A DNA stretch of 64,000 bases from Paenibacillus cremeus (GTDB taxonomy: Bacteria > Bacillota > Bacilli > Paenibacillales > NBRC-103111), in assembly GCF_007786445.1 (NCBI RefSeq), contig NZ_VNJI01000040.1, positions 1 to 64,000 of the forward strand. Direction: 5' to 3'. Position 1 is the first letter of the stretch. The number at the start of each line of letters is the position of its first letter. The notes below the pieces were generated by a model. That model had not been told where the DNA came from. It did not search any database and was given only the letters and a program-made list of their open reading frames with translations. Positions 17,103 to 25,908 of this stretch are shown in pieces. Position numbers and translations under genes: made by a program.

Positions 17103-18616
17103 AAGCCTACACGATCGATCAACTGAATGAAATGACCGGACCGCAATTTATTGATGCGATCGGCTGGGTGTTCGAGCATTCGCCATGGGTCGCTGTTCGG
17201 GCGTGGAAGAAGTCGGCGCCGTTTCGATCACTGGCCGAGCTCCATGAGGCGATGCAGCTGGAAGTCCAGCTGGCCACCGAATCCGAGCAGCTCGCGCTGC
17301 TGCGGGCCCACCCGGATTTGGCCGGCAGGCTGAAAATGTCGGAAGCGTCGGTTTCAGAGCAGCAGGGGGCGGGGCTGACCGATTTGACGCCGGAGGAGTT
17401 TGCTGCTTTTTCGTCCTACAACAAGCTGTATACCGATAAATTCGGGTTTCCGTTCATTAAAGCGGTGCGCGGCCATACCAAGCATACGATTCTGGCAGCC
17501 ATGATGAGCAGACTGAAGGGCTCTCCGGAAGAGGAGCTAGAACTAGCGCTAAGGGAAGTGGGGAAAATCGCCATGTTTCGTTTAACCGATCTCATTGATG
17601 AAAATGCTTCTGCAGCTAGTCCTACCCCTTCGACCAATTCCATGGCAGGGCGGACGATGTACTATGGAAAAGGCGACGTGCTCGTCTATCGCACCTTTGC
17701 CGCACCTTTAACCGCTGTGGCGCCGATTCCGGAGTCCGGATTTTCGGGGCATGATAATGTCATTTTCGCCATGAACGTCAAAATCGCGGTACGCGGGGAT
17801 GCGTTTCTGCCTTCCTTTACGGAGGGGGATAACTCGATGGTCGTCGCCACCGACTCCATGAAAAACTTGATCCTGCGACATGCCGCCGATTTTACGGGCA
17901 GCACGATCGAAGGGTTTTTGTACCATATTTGCGGGACGTTTTTGCACAAATACAGCCAGATGAGCGCCATTGAGATCAGCGCCGACCGCATCCCGTTCGA
18001 AATGCTGCAGGTGCCCGACGGGGCGGGGGGATTGACGGACAGCAGCTTAGTCTACCGTCGCTCTCATAACGATCATGCCTCGGCAGCGCTGGAAGTGACA
18101 CGAAGCGACAGTGACAGCGGCCTTTGCGTACTCGGACACCAATGTGCCGTATCGGATTTGCAGCTGATCAAAGTGAAGGGCAGCGCCTTCGCCGGCTTTG
18201 TGCGTGATGAGTATACGACGCTGCCGGAAACGTCGGATCGCCCGCTGTTTATTTGGCTGAACATCCGATGGAGCTACTTGGACCCGATGGATGCCATCGC
18301 ACCTGGTGAGCGACGCTACGTCGCCGCCGAGCAAATTCGCGATCTCGCCCATAGTGTGTTTCACGAGCTCAACAGCCCCTCCATTCAAAATTTGATCTAT
18401 CACATCGGTCTGAGAATCTTAACTCGGTTTCCTCAGCTGGAGGAGGTTCGCTTCGAGTCGAATAACCGGACGTGGGAGACGATCGTGGAATCGATTCCCG
18501 ATGGCGAAGGGCGAGTCTATACGGAGCCGAGGCCGCCTTACGGCTTCCAAGGCTTTGCGGTGACGAGGGCCGATCTGGCCCGAGCGGAGGCGGCTGCCGA
18601 TGGAGAAGCGCCATGA
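17099..18616 (+). CDS. pucL: Bifunctional OHCU decarboxylase / urate oxidase
   Basis: A 505-residue fusion with the same order as Bacillus PucL. Residues 1-165 are the OHCU decarboxylase, with the catalytic-His region FEHSPWVAVRAW and the RAHPDLAGRL signature. Residues 175-505 are the T-fold urate oxidase, with YGKGDVLVYRT (Lys of the catalytic dyad), VVATDSMKN (Thr), FLYHICGTFLHKY and RFPQLEEVRFESNNRTW. Uricase oxidises urate to 5-hydroxyisourate, and the decarboxylase converts OHCU to (S)-allantoin. The enzyme between these steps, HIU hydrolase, is encoded next with an ATGA overlap. The gene starts by ATGA overlap with the preceding amidohydrolase. Confidence 0.95.
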   Translation: MKAYTIDQLNEMTGPQFIDAIGWVFEHSPWVAVRAWKKSAPFRSLAELHEAMQLEVQLATESEQLALLRAHPDLAGRLKMSEASVSEQQGAGLTDLTPEEFAAFSSYNKLYTDKFGFPFIKAVRGHTKHTILAAMMSRLKGSPEEELELALREVGKIAMFRLTDLIDENASAASPTPSTNSMAGRTMYYGKGDVLVYRTFAAPLTAVAPIPESGFSGHDNVIFAMNVKIAVRGDAFLPSFTEGDNSMVVATDSMKNLILRHAADFTGSTIEGFLYHICGTFLHKYSQMSAIEISADRIPFEMLQVPDGAGGLTDSSLVYRRSHNDHASAALEVTRSDSDSGLCVLGHQCAVSDLQLIKVKGSAFAGFVRDEYTTLPETSDRPLFIWLNIRWSYLDPMDAIAPGERRYVAAEQIRDLAHSVFHELNSPSIQNLIYHIGLRILTRFPQLEEVRFESNNRTWETIVESIPDGEGRVYTEPRPPYGFQGFAVTRADLARAEAAADGEAP

Positions 18617-18984
18617 GCGGTCGGCTGACGACGCATGTGCTCGATGTATCCATTGGCAAACCGGCCGGCGGAATGGCGCTGGAGCTGTGGCGCTTGGACG
18701 AAGGCGGCGCGTGGGTATTGGTTCGGCAAGCGGTGACGAATGGCGACGGGCGGCTGGATGCTCCTTTGCTGGCAGGAGAAGAGTGTACAGCGGGGGTTTA
18801 TGAGCTGGTCTTCATCGTTGGAGAATATTTCCGAAAACATGATGCAAAGGCTCTGGAGGCACAGTCACAACCGCCATTTCTAGAGCATGTACCCATTCGA
18901 TTCGTCCTCCACGCGCCAGAGGAGCACTATCACGTTCCGCTGCTCGTTGCCCCCGGAGGCTACAGTACGTATCGTGGAAGCTAG
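18613..18984 (+). CDS. pucM: 5-hydroxyisourate hydrolase (transthyretin-like)
   Basis: A 123-residue transthyretin-related protein that hydrolyses 5-hydroxyisourate to OHCU. It begins with LTTHVLDVSIGKPAGG (active-site His), has the conserved Arg in IRFVLHAPEEHYHVPLL, and ends in the diagnostic YRGS tetrapeptide. ATG 18613 overlaps the uricase stop (ATGA); a longer frame upstream lies inside the uricase gene and would destroy the family N-terminus. The bifunctional uricase fusion and this enzyme together complete urate to allantoin. Confidence 0.95.
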   Translation: MSGRLTTHVLDVSIGKPAGGMALELWRLDEGGAWVLVRQAVTNGDGRLDAPLLAGEECTAGVYELVFIVGEYFRKHDAKALEAQSQPPFLEHVPIRFVLHAPEEHYHVPLLVAPGGYSTYRGS

Positions 18985-19002
18985 ACTGAGGAGGTGAGCA
19001 GC

Positions 19003-20448
19003 ATGGGGATGAGCATAAGCGAACGATTTGATTTGATTGTACACGGGGGTCTGGTTGTCCTGCCGGATCGTGTGGCTGCGCTGGACATCGGTATTCGCGA
19101 TGGTAAAATCGCCGCGCTAGGCGAATCGCTGGCCTCTGATGCTGACAGCACGGCAACCCGCATGCTCTCCGCGCATGGCCGATACATCATGCCGGGCATG
19201 GTGGACGCGCACGTGCATTTTAACGAGCCGGGCTTAAACGCCTGGGAAGGCTTCGCCACCGGCTCGGCCTCGCTCGCTGCCGGCGGCTGCACGACGTACA
19301 TCGATATGCCGCTGAATGGGCGGCCGCCCACGGTTTCGCCGGAGGCGCTGCAGCTCAAACGAAATGCGGCGCACGGGCGCTCCTACGTGGATTACGCCTT
19401 ATGGGGCGGGCTCGTGCCGGGCAACGCGGAGAAGCTGCGGCCGCTCGCCGAGGCGGGCGTGGCGGGCTTCAAGGCGTTCATGTCCGATCCCGGCGGGGAA
19501 GGCGAAGACATCTTCCGCGAGGTCGACGACTGGACGCTCTATGAGGGGATGCGAGTCATCGCCGAGCTGGGGGGCGTGCTGGCGCTGCATGCGGAGAGCG
19601 AGCCGCTTGTATCCCGGCTGGCCGCGGAGGCGAAGCGAGCGGGCAGGCATGGGGCGCTCGACTACGCTGCGTCCCGACCGGTGATCGCCGAGCTGGAGGC
19701 CGTGCGCCGTGCGCTCTTCTATGCGGAGCAGACGGGCTGTGCGCTCCATTTTGTACATATTAGCAGCCCTCAGGCGGTTGCTGCGATAGATCTCGCGAAG
19801 CGGCAGGGGCTGGATGTCACGGTCGAAACGTGCCCGCATTACCTAACGCTGACCGCGGAAGACATGGCCCGTCTCGGGCCGGTTGCCAAATGCGCGCCGC
19901 CTCTTCGCACCGAAGAGGAGCAGCAAGGCCTATGGGAAGCGCTGGCCAACGGCCAGATCGACCTGATCGCCTCCGACCATTCCCCTTGTCCGCCGGACTT
20001 GAAACAGGCCGCGAGCGGCAGCTGGTTCGAAGCCTGGGGCGGCATCTCAGGTGCCCAGAGCTCGCTGGAGCTGATGGTCGGCGAAGGCTTTGTGAAGCGA
20101 GGTATCTCGCTGCCGCACTTAGCGCGCATGCTGTCCGAAAATCCCGCGAAACGGTTTGGTCTCCCCAGCAAAGGCGCCATTCGTATTGGAATGGATGCCG
20201 ATTTGGCGCTGCTAGACCTGTCGTCGGGCGGGTACACGTTGACTGCGGAGCAGCTAAAGTATAAGCATAAACAAAGCCCCTATGTGGGCCGTACCTTCCA
20301 TTGCCGAGTGACCGCGACATTACTTAGGGGGCTAATAATTTACGACATTAGCAATCCCTTGCCTATCATCGGGGAATGCCTCGGAGAATGGTTGCCTAGA
20401 AGCATTGGGACAGCCTCTACAGATACAGATCATAGCAATTCGGCATAA
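19003..20448 (+). CDS. allB: Allantoinase
   Basis: A 481-residue cyclic amidohydrolase that opens allantoin to allantoate (called pucH in Bacillus). The binuclear metal site is complete: VDAHVHFNEPG (about residues 66-76), the carboxylated-lysine motif GFKAFMSDPG (about 157-166), ALHAESE, LHFVHISS and LIASDHSPCPPDLK. Length is normal for AllB. I chose ATG 19003 because GAGGAGGTGAG precedes it; a GTG at 18994 falls inside that ribosome-binding site. It sits between HIU hydrolase and allantoate amidohydrolase. Confidence 0.95.
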   Translation: MGMSISERFDLIVHGGLVVLPDRVAALDIGIRDGKIAALGESLASDADSTATRMLSAHGRYIMPGMVDAHVHFNEPGLNAWEGFATGSASLAAGGCTTYIDMPLNGRPPTVSPEALQLKRNAAHGRSYVDYALWGGLVPGNAEKLRPLAEAGVAGFKAFMSDPGGEGEDIFREVDDWTLYEGMRVIAELGGVLALHAESEPLVSRLAAEAKRAGRHGALDYAASRPVIAELEAVRRALFYAEQTGCALHFVHISSPQAVAAIDLAKRQGLDVTVETCPHYLTLTAEDMARLGPVAKCAPPLRTEEEQQGLWEALANGQIDLIASDHSPCPPDLKQAASGSWFEAWGGISGAQSSLELMVGEGFVKRGISLPHLARMLSENPAKRFGLPSKGAIRIGMDADLALLDLSSGGYTLTAEQLKYKHKQSPYVGRTFHCRVTATLLRGLIIYDISNPLPIIGECLGEWLPRSIGTASTDTDHSNSA

Positions 20449-20461
20449 GGAGGTGATTACC

Positions 20462-21721
20462 GTGACCACGGAGGAGAACGTTCAATATTTAAAGCAATTT
20501 GCAACAGAGATTCAAACCCAGTTGGAATGGCTCTCGGGCTTTGGCGCCGATCCGGCCGGCGGGGTAACGAGACTGTTGTATTCCGATTCGTGGATGCAGG
20601 CACAGCTTGCGCTGAGTGAAGTCATGGAAGCCAGCGGACTGACCGCTTATTTTGACGATGCGGGCAATTTATTCGGCCGGTTGGAGGGAGAGGAGCTTGG
20701 CGAGGGCTGCATCCTCACCGGCTCTCATATCGACACGGTCCGCTCTGGAGGCAAGTATGACGGGGCTTATGGAGTCGCAGCAGGGATTGCTGCCCTAAGC
20801 TTTCTACTTGCCAACTACGGCCAGCCCAAAAGGTCGCTGGAGGTCGTATCATTCGCCGAAGAAGAAGGAAGTCGATTCCCCCTAACTTACTGGGGCTCCG
20901 GGAATGTTACCGGCCGTTTCCAAACCGCAGAGCCACCACTGGATATCCGGGATGCCCAAGGCATTAGCCTTCAGGAAGCTATGCATTCGGCGGGCTTCGG
21001 CGCAGGAACGCACCGACCTTCTAAGCGAACGGATATTCAGGCGTTTATTGAGCTGCACATCGAGCAAGGTGCTGTTCTGGAGCGGGAGGAGCAGGCTGTC
21101 GGAATCGTCGGCGGCATCGTAGGGCAGCGCCGATTCACCTTTATGGTGATGGGGGAAGCGAATCATGCGGGGACAACTCCGATGGCTTGGCGGCGCGATG
21201 CATTGGCGGGAGCGGCGGAGATGATTGCTTTAATTGAAGAAAAAGCGTCGGCGCTCAAAGAACCGATGGTCGCTACCGTAGGGCAGCTCGAAGTTTCGCC
21301 CAATATTCCCAATGTCATCCCCGGCACCGTCCAATTTACATTGGATGTGCGTCATGCGGACGAGATCGTGTTGGCGTCGTTCTGTGAAGAGATCGGCAGC
21401 CGGCTTCAAGCCATTGCCGATACCAGAGGGCTCAAGCTGTCTGGAAGCGAGTGGATGAATGCCCAGCCTGTGCCGATGCATCCTGAGCTCATGGAAAAGC
21501 TTACAAACATTTGCGAAGCCCGAGGCTTAAGCTCACGAGCGATGTTCAGCGGGGCCGGTCACGACGCTCAAATCATGCAGCCGGTGTGTAAGACAGCCAT
21601 GCTGTTTGTCCCGAGCCGCCATGGCATCAGCCATTCTCCGCTGGAATATACGGCGCCGGAATCACTTTCGGCCGGTGTGGCTGTGCTCATTGATTTGCTA
21701 TACGACTTAGCCTATTCATGA
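20462..21721 (+). CDS. allC: Allantoate amidohydrolase (M20 family)
   Basis: A 419-residue zinc-dependent amidohydrolase of the M20/N-carbamoyl-amino-acid hydrolase family (PucF/AllC), which turns allantoate into (S)-ureidoglycine, CO2 and ammonia. Metal and substrate motifs are GSHIDTVRSGGKYDG (about 84-98), FAEEEGSRFPLTYWGS, ELHIEQGAVLE, NHAGTTPM and AGHDAQ. The start is GTG 20462 with a strong TAAGGAGGTG upstream; an upstream in-frame extension overlaps allantoinase without a better signal. The position in the ureide block favours allantoate over the carbamoyl-amino-acid alternatives. The stop overlaps the next reading frame. Confidence 0.92.
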   Translation: MTTEENVQYLKQFATEIQTQLEWLSGFGADPAGGVTRLLYSDSWMQAQLALSEVMEASGLTAYFDDAGNLFGRLEGEELGEGCILTGSHIDTVRSGGKYDGAYGVAAGIAALSFLLANYGQPKRSLEVVSFAEEEGSRFPLTYWGSGNVTGRFQTAEPPLDIRDAQGISLQEAMHSAGFGAGTHRPSKRTDIQAFIELHIEQGAVLEREEQAVGIVGGIVGQRRFTFMVMGEANHAGTTPMAWRRDALAGAAEMIALIEEKASALKEPMVATVGQLEVSPNIPNVIPGTVQFTLDVRHADEIVLASFCEEIGSRLQAIADTRGLKLSGSEWMNAQPVPMHPELMEKLTNICEARGLSSRAMFSGAGHDAQIMQPVCKTAMLFVPSRHGISHSPLEYTAPESLSAGVAVLIDLLYDLAYS

Positions 21722-21753
21722 CAACAGACGAAAGACAAGAGGGGGCGCACCCG

Positions 21754-22998
21754 ATGAAAAAATACCGCGATTTATCGCCTTCCCCAAGGACCATCATGAC
21801 ACCGGGTCCGGTAGAAGCAGATCCAAGAGTGCTGCGGGCGATGTCCTTCCCGATTTTGGGGCAATTTGATCCGGAATTTACGGGGTTAATGAATGAAACG
21901 ATGGAAATGCTCCGGGAATTGTTCCAAACGACGAACCGATGGGCCTATCCGATTGACGGTACGTCACGCTCAGGGATTGAAGCCGTACTGACCAGCCTGA
22001 TTGAGCCGGGAGACCGGGTATTCGTACCCATCTTTGGCCGGTTCGGGCATTTGCTGGTGGAGATTGCGGAGCGCTGCGGCGCTATGGTTAGCACCCTCGA
22101 GCAGGAATGGGGCAAGGTGTTTGACCAGGAGCAGGTCATCCGTCACATCGGCGCGAACCGTCCACACATCGTGGCCATGGTGCACGGCGAAACGTCGACG
22201 GGCTGCATGCAGCCGCTCGCGGACATCGGCAAAGCATGCCGGGAGATGGATGTGCTCTTTGTAGTCGATGCGGTTGCAACGATTGGCGGTGTGCCCGTGG
22301 AACCCGATGAATGGTGCATTGATGCCGTCATCGGCGGGACGCAGAAGTGCCTCTCCATCCCCTCCGGGATGGCTCCGATTTCCTATAATCAGCGCGCCGA
22401 GGCTAAAGTGCTGAAGCGCAAAAAAATCGAACGTGGCCTTCGCCCAGCCCACCATCCTGAGTCAAGCCAAACGCAAATCCGGGGCATTCAAAGCAATTAC
22501 TTTGACCTGAGTCAGCTTCAGGATTACTGGAGTGCGGACAGGCTCAATCACCATACCGAGGCGACCTCCATGCTGTATGCGCTTCGGGAGGGAGTGCGAA
22601 TCGTGCTCGAGGAGGGGCTAGAGGCCCGTTTTGCTCGACATAGAGCTCAAGAAGCGGCGCTAGTAGCTGGCATTCAAGCAATGGGCATGACCTTGTACGG
22701 CGACCCGACCTGTAAGCTCCCTGTGGTTACTTGTGTGATGATTCCGCCTGGAGTGGACGGGGAATCGGTGAGGGCGATGCTCTTGGACGACTTCGGCATT
22801 GAAATCGCAAGCTCCTTCGGACCGCTCAAAGGAAAAATATGGCGAATCGGCACAATGGGCTACAGCTGCAGAAAAAAGAACGTCCTGCACATCCTAGGTG
22901 CGCTCGAAGCCGTGCTGGCGCGTCATGGCGCACGAGTTCATACAGGACAAGCAGTGCAAGCGGCCCTGGATTCGTATGGGAGGTCGCGCTATGAATAA
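21754..22998 (+). CDS. pucG: (S)-ureidoglycine-glyoxylate aminotransferase
   Basis: A 414-residue class V PLP aminotransferase. It has TPGPVEADPRVLRAM near the N-terminus, FVVDAVATIGG with the PLP-ring Asp, and the Schiff-base lysine K198 in GGTQKCLSIPSG. PucG transfers the amino group of ureidoglycine to glyoxylate, giving oxalurate and glycine. ATG 21754 is chosen because GAGGGGG precedes it, and the resulting length matches Bacillus PucG (about 416). An ATG at 21718 overlaps the previous stop but lacks a ribosome-binding site. The 3' end overlaps the next gene by eight bases. Confidence 0.92.
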   Translation: MKKYRDLSPSPRTIMTPGPVEADPRVLRAMSFPILGQFDPEFTGLMNETMEMLRELFQTTNRWAYPIDGTSRSGIEAVLTSLIEPGDRVFVPIFGRFGHLLVEIAERCGAMVSTLEQEWGKVFDQEQVIRHIGANRPHIVAMVHGETSTGCMQPLADIGKACREMDVLFVVDAVATIGGVPVEPDEWCIDAVIGGTQKCLSIPSGMAPISYNQRAEAKVLKRKKIERGLRPAHHPESSQTQIRGIQSNYFDLSQLQDYWSADRLNHHTEATSMLYALREGVRIVLEEGLEARFARHRAQEAALVAGIQAMGMTLYGDPTCKLPVVTCVMIPPGVDGESVRAMLLDDFGIEIASSFGPLKGKIWRIGTMGYSCRKKNVLHILGALEAVLARHGARVHTGQAVQAALDSYGRSRYE

Positions 22999-24586
22999 CC
23001 TCATGCCTACCGGCTTTCACGCGATGGTCGCGTCACCGCATTATTTGGCTACGCAGATCGGGAGCCGCATCCTTCAGCAGGGCGGCAATGCTTATGACGC
23101 GGCTGTAGCGATCAGTGCTGCGCTGGCGGTGGTGTACCCGCATATGACGGGGCTAGGCGGGGACGCCTTTTTTCTCATGTATGACGCTCGCAGCAAAAAG
23201 GTGGAAGCGCTCAACGGAAGCGGACGGGCTGCCGGCCAAGCGACACCGGAGGCGTTTCGCAAGCGGGGACTGCAGGCCATCCCGCATCGCGGCGTCTTAA
23301 GCGCCATTACCGTACCTGGGATGGTGGATGCGTGGTGGGAAGTCTCGTCCAAACGCGGACGGCTGCCCTGGGAGCAGCTCTTATCTCCTGCGCTTCAATT
23401 CGCCGAGAACGGGTTCCCGATTTCGCGTGACCTAGCCGTCTGGATGGTTAGAGATGAGCCGCTGCTAAGACGAAGCGTGTCGATGGCGCGCACCTTTTTA
23501 CATCAAGGCCGGCTTAAGCGCCAGGGCGAGCGCTTGACACAGCCTGAGCTGGCAGCCACGTTGCGCATTTTGCAAACCGATGGACGCGACGCATTTTATA
23601 ACGGCAGACTCATGCACTCGATCACCACATCCATGGCGCATGACGGGGGCCTGCTCACCGAGGACGATTTTCGAGCCCACCGCAGCGACTGGGTCGAGCC
23701 GATCTCAACCACCTATCGAGGGAATGTCATCTACCAGCTGCCACCCAATTCTCAAGGCTTCTCCGCGCTCATGATGATGAATATGCTGGAGCGGCTGAAC
23801 GTGTCCAAGCTGGAGCGCCATTCGGCTGAATTTTACCATTGCATGACCGAGGTGGTGAAAAAAGCGTTCGCCGACCGCGACTGCTATCTGAGCGATCCCG
23901 CTTTCGTTTCCATTCCGCTGGAGCGGCTGCTCTCCAAAGCGTACGCCAGCCATCTGCTGAATTGCATCAAACTGCAGCCTCCGCACGCCGGACAGCATTG
24001 TTCATCAGCCAGCGGTCAGGACACTGCGTATGCCGCCGTTCGAGACGAGGAGGGCAACGCCGTTTCGTTTATCCAGAGCCTTTATTTCGATTTTGGATCG
24101 GCATATATGCCGGGCACAAGTGGAATGATCCTGCAGAACCGGGGCAGCTACTTTTCCATGGATTCGTATCATCCCAATCGGCTGGAGCCGGGGAAGCGCA
24201 CGTTTCATACCTTAATGCCGGGCATGATTACGCGGGAGGGAAAACCATTTTTGCTCATGGGAACGCAAGGGGGAGAAGGTCAGCCGCAGACGCAGCTGTC
24301 GATCATGACGGGGGTGCTCGATTACGGCTGCTCCATCCAGGAGGCGATTGCATTGCCACGCTGGGTGTACGGAAGAACCTGGGGAGAGGACAGCGACAAG
24401 CTGCGGATCGAAAACCGTGGACTCGACACGGAGGCGCAGCGGCTCAAGCTATGGGGGCACGACGTGGAGCTGCTGCCATCATGGAGCGGCGTTGCCGGAC
24501 AGGCGCAGGGCATCATGATCGGCGAGCAGGGACTCCTAAGCGGGGCGGCGGATCCTCGAGGCGACGGCATGGCAATAGGCTGGTAA
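22991..24586 (+). CDS. hpxW: GGT-like Ntn hydrolase, probable oxamate amidohydrolase
   Basis: A 531-residue member of the gamma-glutamyltransferase (T03) Ntn-hydrolase family. The precursor would self-cleave before T345 in GQDTAYAAVRDEEGNAVSF. Other family motifs are QGGNAYDAAVAISAALAVVYP and LGGDAFFLMYD near the N-terminus, and MGTQGGEGQPQTQ in the small subunit. In Klebsiella, the GGT-like HpxW of the urate pathway is an oxamate amidohydrolase (oxamate to oxalate plus ammonia). This gene directly follows and overlaps pucG, whose product oxalurate is a source of oxamate, so I favour that role over glutathione metabolism. ATG 22991 follows GGGAGG. YwrD-type GGT is the alternative. Confidence 0.75.
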   Translation: MNNLMPTGFHAMVASPHYLATQIGSRILQQGGNAYDAAVAISAALAVVYPHMTGLGGDAFFLMYDARSKKVEALNGSGRAAGQATPEAFRKRGLQAIPHRGVLSAITVPGMVDAWWEVSSKRGRLPWEQLLSPALQFAENGFPISRDLAVWMVRDEPLLRRSVSMARTFLHQGRLKRQGERLTQPELAATLRILQTDGRDAFYNGRLMHSITTSMAHDGGLLTEDDFRAHRSDWVEPISTTYRGNVIYQLPPNSQGFSALMMMNMLERLNVSKLERHSAEFYHCMTEVVKKAFADRDCYLSDPAFVSIPLERLLSKAYASHLLNCIKLQPPHAGQHCSSASGQDTAYAAVRDEEGNAVSFIQSLYFDFGSAYMPGTSGMILQNRGSYFSMDSYHPNRLEPGKRTFHTLMPGMITREGKPFLLMGTQGGEGQPQTQLSIMTGVLDYGCSIQEAIALPRWVYGRTWGEDSDKLRIENRGLDTEAQRLKLWGHDVELLPSWSGVAGQAQGIMIGEQGLLSGAADPRGDGMAIGW

Positions 24587-24602
24587 GCATCATAACAAAT
24601 AG

Positions 24603-24640
24603 AAATCCCTGACACTAGCTGTTGGGGATTTATTTATTTT
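24603..24640 (+). terminator. Terminator of the purine operon
   Basis: AAATCCC (24603-24609) pairs with GGGATTT (24625-24631) about a 15-base loop that has an inner CA/TG pairing, and is followed by TATTTATTTT. It is a modest hairpin but sits 17 bases after the last gene of the 13-gene operon. Confidence 0.55.
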
Positions 24641-24828
24641 CATATAATGAAGGCCAATCGCTGATAGAGTGTATCGATCGCTTCCATTTTGTACAAGCTG
24701 GTTACCAACATAGTACACCCTTGCATACATTATAGTACAGTTACTTCGGTCTCCAGATTTTATGCGGAAAAGATGTCTGAAAACACTATGCGTGCAGATT
24801 AGAAACTGTTATACTGTCTGATAAGGAA

Positions 24829-24834
24829 TATAAT
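24829..24834 (+). promoter_or_regulatory. Candidate -10 element of the oxidoreductase operon
   Basis: A perfect TATAAT lies 31 bases before ATG 24865; the position 17 bases further upstream (CTGTTA) is a poor -35. The rest of the gap from 24641 to 24806 shows nothing recognisable apart from scattered GTAC repeats. Confidence 0.35.
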
Positions 24835-24864
24835 ACCTTTACAATATTGAGGGGAGTTGAAGAC

Positions 24865-25872
24865 ATGAGGGTTCTACCGAAAACGAACGAACTCGGCTTC
24901 TTTGAAATTCGGCTCGAATCCATCGGCGGTCTTGGTGCCAACTTGGCAGGTAAGATGCTTGCTGAAGCGGGCGTTGTAGGAAGCGGTTTCAACGGCGTTA
25001 GCTTTTCTTCCTATGGTTCCGAGAAAAAAGGATCGCCGGTGAAAGCACACATCCGTTTCTGTGATCTGGATACGAATATCCGTGATACCACGCCGGTGGA
25101 AAGACCACATGTCGTCGGGGTTTTCCATGAAAACCTGTCCAAGACGGTCAATGTCATCAGCGGTATCTATGAAGATAGCGTTGTGCTGGTTAACTCAGAG
25201 AAAAGCCCTGAAGCACTCAAAGACAAGCTGAAACTGACCGGCGGCGTGCTTGCTGTCGTTGACGCGACCGGCATTGCGCTGGAAGAAAAGAACCGCGTTA
25301 ACATGGCGATGCTTGGCGGCTTATTCCGTCTTTGTGAGTTTTTGGATTTTGAGGGCATGAAGGCGATCATTCGCAAATCGCTCGAGAAGAAATATCCGCA
25401 AGCTGTAGAGCCTGCGCTCCGCACGTTCCAACGCGGCTATGATGAAGTGAAGTTCCAAACCTTTACCTTACCTGAAGGTACTGAGATGCCTGCGCCTAAG
25501 CGTTGGGACATTCCTGTATATGGTTACGAAACCCAGCCGATCGGCGGGATCGTGTCCAACCCTGGTAACAGCATTTTGAAAGACCTGAGCATTTCCCGCA
25601 GCGGGATGATGCCTCACTTCGACGATGACAAGTGTATCCATTGCGCAGCCTGTGATACGGCCTGTCCGGACTTCTGCTTCGTCTGGGAAGAGCAGCCGGA
25701 TAAGAAGGGCCGCCCTCAGATGTTCCTGCAAGGGATCGATTACCAATATTGCAAAGGCTGTCTGAAGTGCGTCGTGGCCTGTCCGACCGAGGCGCTCTCG
25801 CGCAACAGGGAAACCGACGGATACGGCGAGCAGCATCGCGTTCCGCATCGCTTCAATTTAGTCACTAAGTAA
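24865..25872 (+). CDS. 2-oxoacid:ferredoxin oxidoreductase, fused gamma/ferredoxin (delta) subunit
   Basis: A 335-residue subunit of a 2-oxoacid:acceptor oxidoreductase. Residues 10-185 are the gamma domain (ESIGGLGANLAGKMLAEAG; VGVFHENLSK). The C-terminal 80 residues are a bacterial-type ferredoxin with two [4Fe-4S] motifs, CIHCAACDTACP and CKGCLKCVVACP. The fused alpha/beta subunit follows 36 bases downstream, giving the four classic subunits in two polypeptides. It should pass electrons between TPP-bound 2-oxoacid and ferredoxin. ATG 24865 has GGGGAG upstream; a TTG at 24847 would place the ribosome site inside the gene. The oxoacid (pyruvate, 2-oxoglutarate or branched) is not evident. 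Confidence 0.88.
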   Translation: MRVLPKTNELGFFEIRLESIGGLGANLAGKMLAEAGVVGSGFNGVSFSSYGSEKKGSPVKAHIRFCDLDTNIRDTTPVERPHVVGVFHENLSKTVNVISGIYEDSVVLVNSEKSPEALKDKLKLTGGVLAVVDATGIALEEKNRVNMAMLGGLFRLCEFLDFEGMKAIIRKSLEKKYPQAVEPALRTFQRGYDEVKFQTFTLPEGTEMPAPKRWDIPVYGYETQPIGGIVSNPGNSILKDLSISRSGMMPHFDDDKCIHCAACDTACPDFCFVWEEQPDKKGRPQMFLQGIDYQYCKGCLKCVVACPTEALSRNRETDGYGEQHRVPHRFNLVTK

Positions 25873-25908
25873 TAGGACACAGAAATCTCGGAAGAGGTGA
25901 ACCATAAG

